Source: Mnemiopsis leidyi
Lineage: Eukaryota > Ctenophora > Tentaculata > Lobata > Bolinopsidae
Assembly: GCA_000226015.1 (NCBI GenBank)
Contig: JH154583.1
Span: 15,428 to 79,427, forward strand
Direction: 5' to 3'
DNA length: 64,000 nucleotides
Positions 56,884-64,000 of the stretch are shown piece after piece. A program made the translations under genes and the position numbers. Every line of letters starts with the position of its first letter. Position 1 is the first letter of the stretch. The notes beneath the pieces are model-generated. The model saw nothing but the letters and a program-made list of their open reading frames with translations, was not told where the DNA came from and made no database searches.

Positions 56884-58368
56884 ATGAGATTGATTGTAGT
56901 GCTCTTTGTCGTGCTTGTTGTGGTCTCCCTGGCGGTAGGAGGTAAAGAAGAGAAAGCCCAGAAGAAGTGCAACAAGCAAATCAAGAAATACCAGAGCTGC
57001 TTGAAGAAAGGGTTCCCGTCAAAATTGGGATGTGAGTCTGGAAGCGGAGAGTTGAGCAAGAAAGACTCCAAAAAGTGTAATAAACTGGAAAAGAAAATGA
57101 AGAAATGTGGCCTTGTTTGCGATCAACCAGAGCCCCTACCAGAACCAGAACCAGAGCCTGAACCAGAACCGCAGCCTCCTTACAACTTGGAATGTAAAAG
57201 AGTCGGATTTGACTTCTGGGGAGCAGACATCAGAAGTTTCTCATCGGGAAGCTTGGAGGAGTGTGCCACGGCGTGCAGTAACGAAGCTGGCTGTAAATCT
57301 TTCACCTTGAGAAACTCGGACAACTACTGTTGGCTGAAAAACAAGAAGGGAGGAGCTACTGGACCAAGTCCCAACGCTGCCTTAACAAGTATGAACATGG
57401 ACTGCGATCTGTCTGATGTCGACAGCAGCTGCAAAAGAGAAAACTACGATTTTTGGGGCGCCGACCTCAGAAACTTCAATTCCGATAGTTTGGATGACTG
57501 TGCCAGGCACTGCCGGGACACTGAGGATTGCCAGTCCTTCACCTTGAGGAAATCTGACAACTATTGCTGGCTGAAGAGCAAGAGAGGTGGACAAAGTGGT
57601 CCAAGTCCCAATAACGACCTGATCAGCATGAACATCGACTGTTCTATTACAGTGGAAGCTGCTGACAGGTCCTGTGCTATGGATGGTTATGACTTCTGGG
57701 GAGCTGATCTGAGGAACTTTGCATCAGGCGGTTTTGAAGCTTGTGCCACTGCTTGTGGCGATGCCGCTGACTGCAAGTCCTTTACTCTGAGAAAGTCGGA
57801 TAACTACTGCTGGCTCAAAACAAAATTCGGAGGACAAATTGGACCAAGTCCAAATGATGCTCTGATCAGCAGAAACATGGAGTGTGATACTTCGGAGCTC
57901 GATCTCAGCTGCGCCAGAGACGGAAAAGACTTCTGGGGAGCTGACCTCAGGAATTACAGATCAACCAGCATTCAGGAGTGTGCCAGAGCCTGCAGAATGG
58001 CACAAGATTGCCAGTCCTTCACCTTGAGGAAATCTGACAACTACTGCTGGCTGAAGACCAAGAGAGGTGGACAAAGTGGTCCAAGTCCCAATGGCGCCCT
58101 GATCAGCATGAACATCGACTGTTCCCCAGTGTTTGATAAATCCTCAAGAACTTGTGCCATGGATAACTTCGACTTCTGGGGTGCTGACCTGAGGAACTTT
58201 GGATCTGCTGGCTACGAAGACTGCAACCAGAGCTGCTTTGATGCTGCAGACTGCCAGTCTTTCACCTTGAGGAAGAGTGACAACTACTGTTGGCTGAAGA
58301 CTCGGGCTGGAGGACAGAACGGACCGTCAGCTAACGGAGCTCTCATCAGTCGCAACATGAACTGCTAA
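56884..58368 (+). CDS. Secreted protein with five PAN/Apple-like repeats
   Basis: A single-exon gene of 494 aa. Residues 1-19 are a signal peptide (hydrophobic LIVVLFVVLVVVSLAVGG). Residues 21-80 are Lys-rich with six Cys (29, 39, 50, 65, 75, 79). An acidic Pro-Glu linker follows (82-98). Five repeats of 71 residues span Cys104-174, 183-253, 264-334, 343-413 and 424-494. Each has six Cys and the core DFWGADLRNF, then C-A-x-x-C, C-x-SFTLRKSDNYCWLK, GGQ-GPSPN and N-M-x-C. The pattern fits the PAN_4/Apple class, which binds protein or carbohydrate ligands outside the cell. Repeats 2 and 4 are nearly identical at DNA level. There is no membrane anchor. The lack of introns contrasts with every neighbouring gene. 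Ligand and function are unknown. Confidence 0.9.
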   Translation: MRLIVVLFVVLVVVSLAVGGKEEKAQKKCNKQIKKYQSCLKKGFPSKLGCESGSGELSKKDSKKCNKLEKKMKKCGLVCDQPEPLPEPEPEPEPEPQPPYNLECKRVGFDFWGADIRSFSSGSLEECATACSNEAGCKSFTLRNSDNYCWLKNKKGGATGPSPNAALTSMNMDCDLSDVDSSCKRENYDFWGADLRNFNSDSLDDCARHCRDTEDCQSFTLRKSDNYCWLKSKRGGQSGPSPNNDLISMNIDCSITVEAADRSCAMDGYDFWGADLRNFASGGFEACATACGDAADCKSFTLRKSDNYCWLKTKFGGQIGPSPNDALISRNMECDTSELDLSCARDGKDFWGADLRNYRSTSIQECARACRMAQDCQSFTLRKSDNYCWLKTKRGGQSGPSPNGALISMNIDCSPVFDKSSRTCAMDNFDFWGADLRNFGSAGYEDCNQSCFDAADCQSFTLRKSDNYCWLKTRAGGQNGPSANGALISRNMNC

Positions 58369-58831
58369 GAGCGGATAAAGTATCGTGGACTACTTGGACT
58401 GTGATGTCTTTTACGATTAGTAGCAACTAATGTCGATAAATTTATTCAACATTTCCTATAAATTTTTTCGGTAGCAGGTGTTCCAATTGCACCGGTATTT
58501 GAAAGTTCATTTATTCCAAAGACTTGTATATATTGAGTTCCAAAAAGCGTATTTTTAACATTATATGAGAGTTGAGAAATTGCTTTACTACTTGGACGTA
58601 AAATTAGGAGCTGAATCGACTGAGAAATGTCGTGAAGCCGGTAAAAGATTCCTTGGAGGTGTAAAGATGCCGACCCAACAAAGTTGAACTATCTCGCATT
58701 TAAGTATACACTTTTTGAATTTATCACTGATCAAATCAGTTTACATAGAAAGCTGCATGCTGCATTGGATCTCTCTTTTTGTGGGCTAAATATTAGTGAG
58801 AGGCCGATAAATGATATAACAAGCTTATTAG
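58369..58831. other. 3' flank of the PAN-repeat gene
   Basis: Contains the presumed 3' UTR. No AATAAA was noticed close to the stop. The frame at 58684-59073 runs into block C and has no recognisable domain. The missing last exon of IFT70 was looked for here on minus and not found. Confidence 0.4.
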
Positions 58832-59326
58832 TCGTTAGTACAAAAACAAGCGCAAAAACAATTGGGCATGCCCCAACCTTGGCCCAACCTTGCCTGCGCA
58901 CTGCCCAGACCGTGCCCCAACCGTGCCTAAGTCGTTTGCCAGATTTCCACAACCCTTTAAATTCAAACCATGTATGCACCAATCATACATCATACAAGTT
59001 TAAGAGAATCGTGCACATTATACAGTATACCCGAATTATACAACTGTCGACTACACTTCTTCTTACTTTTTAGTACAACTACACACACTTTACAACAACG
59101 CGGGCATTATGCCATTATACAGCTACACACACTTTACTATACACATACTACACAACTTGAAACACTAAAAACGACCACAACTATACAACTGTGAATATAT
59201 ACCTCATGCATGGCAGCTGCATTGAGAGGGGGCTGTATTCTGCAGGCCACGTTTTTACCGTACAGTTCAGCGTGTTCTAAGAACTGTATACAGTCCTGGA
59301 GCACGACGTCCCTCACCTAAGCCAGG
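58832..59326. repeat. Duplicated block C, copy 2
   Basis: It contains IFT70 exon 12 and its downstream intron sequence. Compared with copy 1 it has an extra roughly 150-bp ACAC/TACA-rich segment (about 59020-59180). Confidence 0.9.
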
Positions 59327-62300
59327 TGTTAGTTGTTAGACGGAACTTATTTTACACTAGTTGTTAGACGGAACTTATTTCACACTAGTTGTTAGACGAA
59401 ACTTATTTCACACTAGCCTGTAAAAGTGAATATAACATCGCTCTTCGCAACTTACCTTTTTAAATATGAAAAAGTTACGGTTTATGTCAAGCTTAGATGT
59501 GACCAGTGAAAACATATATAATAATCTGTTCAAAAACACGATTGAGTTACCATTATCATGTGTTTAGCTAGATTCTCAATAAGTCCAAGGAAACATCGTT
59601 TGGCGTAGTGCCAGGTGTCCATTCCGAGCTTCTTTGAGTAAGGCTCCATGGACTTAATAACTCGGGTTATACCAAACTCGAAGTTTCCTGAAATTTTGAG
59701 CTGAACAGCAAATCTTTTTAACGTTTTTAACAAAAACATATACGTTTAGGTTAACACTCCGAAATTATTGGTGAAATAGGAATTTAAAACCTTCTTAATT
59801 TAAAAGAATCTTTAAAGAAATGCAAAATTTGGCAAAATAGGAAACTGACCCTTAGCACAGTAAAGTGTTCCAATTACAAGATTCACGATACATAGGTGAT
59901 AGATCTTCCTTTCGGGATCCTCGTAACCCATCTGTTCTTCTTCTTTCTCGATCTTCCGCATCAAATCTTCCGCTTCTTCATTCTGGAAAAAACGGATAGG
60001 TTGCATAATGCACCTATAGGTTGTTAACTTCAGTACAAGTGCTGTAAACTTGTTAACTTCAGTACAAGTAATGTAAACTTGTTAACTTCAGTACAAGTGC
60101 TGTAAACTTGTTAACTTCAGTACAAGTAATGTAAACTTGTTAACTTCAGTACAAGTGCTGTAAACTTGTTAACTTCAGTAGCTAACTAACAAAATATAGT
60201 GTAAAAATCTCATCCCTAACTTTCCTACCTGACTTGTCATGATGTAGCTGACACAGAGATTAGCAAGTACAATAGCGCTAACAGACAGGATGTTATCGTA
60301 ATGTTTCTTGACTATCGGCTCGTAGAAACCTATCGCTTCCTTGTACTTGTTCTCCTGAGAAGTGGAGATCAGAGATATTGCGTAGCGACAGAGGGAAAAA
60401 ATGGTGACTTAAAAGATTCAATACTGAGGCAAGGATCATGAATTGACCGCAATGGCTAGTACTTTTCTTATTATTCCCGCTCTTCGGTTAAGCCTTCTCT
60501 CTCATAGCTCTGTTTGACAATTGTTATAATTAACTTAACTCTATATGTAGAATGAAGAAGGAAAATCGCCGTAAAATGGCTTATGCATATGGCTATTTTC
60601 AGCATCTCATTTCGCTATCGGACTCTGTTTCCGGAGATAGTTAGACTTGAACTAATTAAACACCTTTAGCTTTGCATGGTTTCAACACTCACCTTAACCC
60701 CCAAACTCTCACAGCCGAAATCCCTAGTCCCTAACTTTACATCTAATTTAACACTCCTTGTGGTTTCTCTAACTCAGATATCTTCTTAACTCGTTTTAGA
60801 TTATGAGAAACGGTGGAATAGTGATATGTGAGCAATGAAAATTGTATCGATTTGCCCTTTGACAAATCAACCATGCACCGGTTATTATGGAGGGTTGTTT
60901 TTGAAGATAAGAACGCATTAGAAAAATCTCAAACACATTCAGAAAAATAATGAAACCTGCATGAACAACACGTGTGCTACGTTGAGTTTCCAGGAGTCGT
61001 GCTCGTTACAAAACTCGACACTTTTTCTGAAGATCTTCTCCACCATGTTGTAATTTGTTTTATCCCAGTAAATCTTAGCCTGTAAAAGCATGTTCAAATT
61101 CCAGTAAGTAAGTTGAGGGTTCCTGTTTTACATCATCCTTTAGACAGACTATTTACTAATTGTCTGTACTGTTTAAAAACCTGTGCCATGAGAACAGGAA
61201 TGTACTTCTCCAATGCCTCGTCATACTCGTTTACTGCTTTCTTGACCGCAGCTTCGTCATTATTCTGGCGACACTCCTGGACCTGCTTGGTAATCTTCCT
61301 CAAGTTGTCCGTGTGTCGGTTGGCTATGTCATCAAACCGTCTGAACGCTTCCTCGGGGGAGGACTGTTGTACAATTATAGCGTCTAGGTATTCGTACAAG
61401 TACGGATCCATCCTGTCAGGGGGAGATACAAGTTGTAGAGGAATTGAATCGTCACATACAATTGTTGTATGGTTGTAAATTGTAATTGTATGATCAATTA
61501 TCTGATAGAGTGTTGAAAATCAAACACTTAAGTGGAGAACTTACCACCAAGTCACCAGAGCAGGAGGAAGGTTACACAAATTTGAGAAAACTATAACCTC
61601 TGATCTAAGAGAAATGGAGAAATATCCTACTTGAAAGTGAGATGAGTGTTCTCAGCCATGACGTCAGCAGCCTGGTCGAAGTACTGATGTTTCACGTAGA
61701 GTAGAAGCAGATTACCGAAAGTTTCAGGGGGACACTCGTTCTGTTGCAACAAAAACTGTAGTTTCTCAAAGCCAGTGGTAGGGGCACTGTCCATGTTCAT
61801 TAGAGCCTGAGGTGCGATTGAAGTTTCATTTTCAAGAAACGGATCTTAAATGTCCCAACAACGAAACGTATATGTATATAAAATCATGCTTTGTACAACT
61901 TGATAAAAAACACTATCACTTGAGACTGAGACCCCAACCTGGTTGTGAAGTGTGACACAATCCAACTCTTCCTCACTTCTGGGCGGCATGTCAGTCAGGG
62001 CTTCTTGGGCTCCCTCAAAGTTCTTCAGTTGATACTCTATAGCAGCTTTCAGGTTGAAAGCCTCCACTAGCGCTGTCTCGTGAAGGGTAAGGGAGTTACC
62101 CACACTTCGAACGTCGATACCCTCCGTCTGCATCCCTACCGACAGTTCAGGATGCTCTCTGAGTAAGTATAATGTATAGTATAATGTATAGCATAATGTA
62201 TAGTAAAGTCAAGTACAATATATTATTAAGTTCAGTCACTTGAATTCCGGACTCAGTCCCATTTAGATTAGGACTTAAAGTTGATGAACAGCTTAATAAA

Positions 62301-63403
62301 TAAACGGAAATTTGGAGCATTGGACATAATGACATTACCTTATTCCCTTTTCGATGATATCAGCAATGTTTTTTAGGGCTAGCGCGTATTGTTTCATGTA
62401 GTAATGACACAAAGCAATATTGTAAGAAAGGTGTGGCTGGTATCCTTTCACGTTCATTGCTGCGTTAAATTTCTTACAAGCTTCGGCGTAACGCTTCTCT
62501 TTCACCAACAGACAACCTGAAAAAACGCAAGCTACAAAACTAAGTTCAATTGAGTTCAAATTGAATTCAAACTGGTGATTCATAATGCATTTTGACGAAA
62601 TACATGTCATGTAGCTCACGCCCCATATGACTCTTCACAGCCAAAACCAACAATTTCTAACGGGACACAAAACTTAAAATAAACCTAAGTTATTTTCGGT
62701 GTCAGGGTCGTCGCTAGAACATTGTTCAACCATGCTCTTAGCACCTGGCAAGTCGTCTTCGTCATATTTTATAGCAGCCTGAGGTGATTTTTTAGCTGTA
62801 ACGTCCATGACAAGCTGTCCTCACTTCTCAGACAAATAAAATGAAACTTAATGTCGTATTCATGTTAGATCACTAAAGATAGGTTTCACTATAAGTATAA
62901 CACCAACCTGAAGTTTCACAACTTTCTCTTTAAAAGTAGGATTATCGACTGTAAAGGAGGCCTTCATGGCAGCTTCATACTGACAACTCTTCTGCAGGGA
63001 CTGTGCATAGTAGATCTTGTACTGCTCATGTTCAGGAAATATCTGCAACAACTGCTGTCAACACAGTTCATACTTGAATAAAAGTATAAACTGTAATAAG
63101 ATTGATCATGAGAAATTGGAAATACAATTGATTCTTAAACTTTCGTCAAGCTTCCAGAACGACAATTTTAAAAAATCAGATAATACAGACCTGGATAAGC
63201 TGACCATAGCAGTCAGCTGCACTGACGAAGTCTCCAATCTGGTAGTAGCAATAACCGAGCAGGGACAAGGCTGCTCTGGAAGTGTTGTTGTTTTCATACT
63301 CAGGCAGAAGACAATCTATCGCTTCAACATACTGCCCCTGCTTTATGTAGTTGTATATTGTCTGGGTGTACTGCCCTTCTTGCATTCGTCCAACAACCAC
63401 CAT
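59203..63403 (-). CDS. IFT70: IFT70/TTC30, intraflagellar transport TPR protein (last exon not found)
   Basis: Twelve exons join in phase: 63403-63191, 63042-62908, 62778-62685, 62516-62339, 62158-61939, 61806-61631, 61412-61181, 61079-60957, 60354-60229, 59982-59850, 59687-59551, 59316-59203 (627 codons). The match to TTC30 is continuous: LSLLGYCYYQIGDF, KGYQPHLSYNIALCHYYMKQ, GIDVRSVGNSL, ALVEAFNLKAAIEYQLKN, EALTDMPPRSEEELD, VKKAVNEYDEALEKYIPVLM, KIYHLCIVNLVIGTLYCAK and DTWHYAKRCFLGL. The protein is almost entirely TPR superhelix and wraps IFT52 in the IFT-B core that carries cargo along cilia. Vertebrate TTC30 genes are intronless; this one has many introns. The final roughly 24 residues after MHE (ending near IIGW in relatives) were not located. 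Exon 12 has a CTTAG acceptor next to a tandem repeat. Confidence 0.96.
59328..59414. repeat. 28-bp tandem repeat, 3 copies
   Basis: The unit is TAGTTGTTAGACGGAACTTA plus TTTCACAC. It starts 12 bp upstream (in transcript sense) of the acceptor of IFT70 exon 12 and may have displaced the original pyrimidine tract. Confidence 0.9.
60023..60182. repeat. 29-bp minisatellite with alternating variants
   Basis: Five and a half copies of a 29-bp unit (TTGTTAACTTCAGTACAAGT plus nine bases) lie in the IFT70 intron between exons 9 and 10. Copies alternate strictly between a GCTGT and an AATGT form, so the true repeat is a 58-bp dimer. Confidence 0.9.
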
Positions 63404-64000
63404 CTTCTATGCAACAGCTGTTTTTTTGCAGTGAGTGGAACTAGAACTAATACTCCATGTCTAATTTATTTTAATAAGTAATCAGTGTGTTTGTATCATG
63501 CCTTCAAGGAGCAAAATTTAAAAATTAAAGCAAAACAATAAATAATAATTATGACAGAAATGTAAACAGGTAACTTAAACAATTGCATTTGATGTCAAAA
63601 ATGCCTTATCGATAACGGAATATACTTGAGTGAATTTAATACCAAATAATAAAAATGAGTAAAGTCCCAAATCAAATAAGAACACAATAATCACATAATC
63701 AGTAATCACAGTACAGTTTGGACTAAGACCACAATTGCCTAAAAAAATATATATTCTCGTTTTATCTTTTTAGAACAGAAGATCGAAAGCACAACCTTTA
63801 TGAAAATTAAAACCATAATTTATATCGTAAACAAAGCAATTCTCAAGTTGTCATGAAATTAAGATGATTGATTCACATTATTATTTTTGATCTATATTTA
63901 GTAAAGTATTAATATTTAGATTAGACTAAAATCAAACAATAAATTGGAAGCTAAAACAGATGTCGTAGACATGCCAGTTTACTCCAGCATTTAAGAAACT
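63404..64000. other. Upstream region of IFT70
   Basis: AT-rich, with no recognisable gene. The IFT70 promoter should be here, but no X-box-like RFX site or other motif could be assigned with confidence. Confidence 0.4.

Noticed and set aside
57382-57594. Antisense frames within the PAN-repeat gene
   Set aside because: Shadows of a strongly coding plus strand.
60023-60182. CRISPR-like array
   Set aside because: Direct repeats have no unique spacers and lie in an animal intron; it is a minisatellite.

Overview
This 64-kb window is metazoan genomic DNA, AT-rich and from an invertebrate draft assembly with three short N-gaps. The evidence is spliced genes with GT-AG introns mostly of 100-1,500 bp, a ciliary IFT gene, a seven-transmembrane receptor, LINE remnants, a tRNA-derived SINE, and short interstitial CCCTAA runs. 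I cannot name the species; an early-branching or marine invertebrate such as a cnidarian would fit. Nothing suggests a prokaryotic segment, CRISPR array or operon.

Five host genes can be reconstructed by hand. (1) A rhodopsin-class GPCR on + (21,313-28,457, 10 exons, about 478 aa). (2) A proton-coupled oligopeptide transporter of the SLC15/POT family on - (31,398-37,190, 15 exons, 567 aa, including a 21-nt microexon). (3) The 3' half of SUGT1 on - (51,091-52,572; CS end plus SGS domain). (4) An intronless secreted protein with five PAN/Apple-like repeats on + (56,884-58,368). (5) IFT70/TTC30 on - (59,203-63,403, 12 exons found, last about 24 codons not found). They do not form a pathway: peptide uptake, signalling, HSP90 co-chaperone, ciliary transport and a secreted product simply lie side by side.

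The first 21 kb hold no host gene I can support. They contain a 34-bp minisatellite, a roughly 790-bp imperfect palindrome built from ATCGATGAT motifs, a decayed CR1/L2-like LINE, a second LINE relic with an inversion, Penelope-like fragments in opposite orientations, another LINE tail ending at a perfect 38-bp palindrome, and two perfect hairpins just upstream of the GPCR.

The 37-51 kb stretch is also gene-poor but rich in terminal-inverted-repeat elements: a foldback/MULE-like element with possible 9-bp target duplications and a GC-rich, coding-like cargo, a MITE family with CATATGATGTCAT ends, and a 1.3-kb element studded with TAGTGACA repeats and carrying a long purine tract.

The most unusual locus is 53.9-59.4 kb. 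Two duplicated blocks flank the intronless PAN-repeat gene and a reverse-transcriptase relic. One block carries a nearly unchanged but donor-less second copy of an IFT70 exon.
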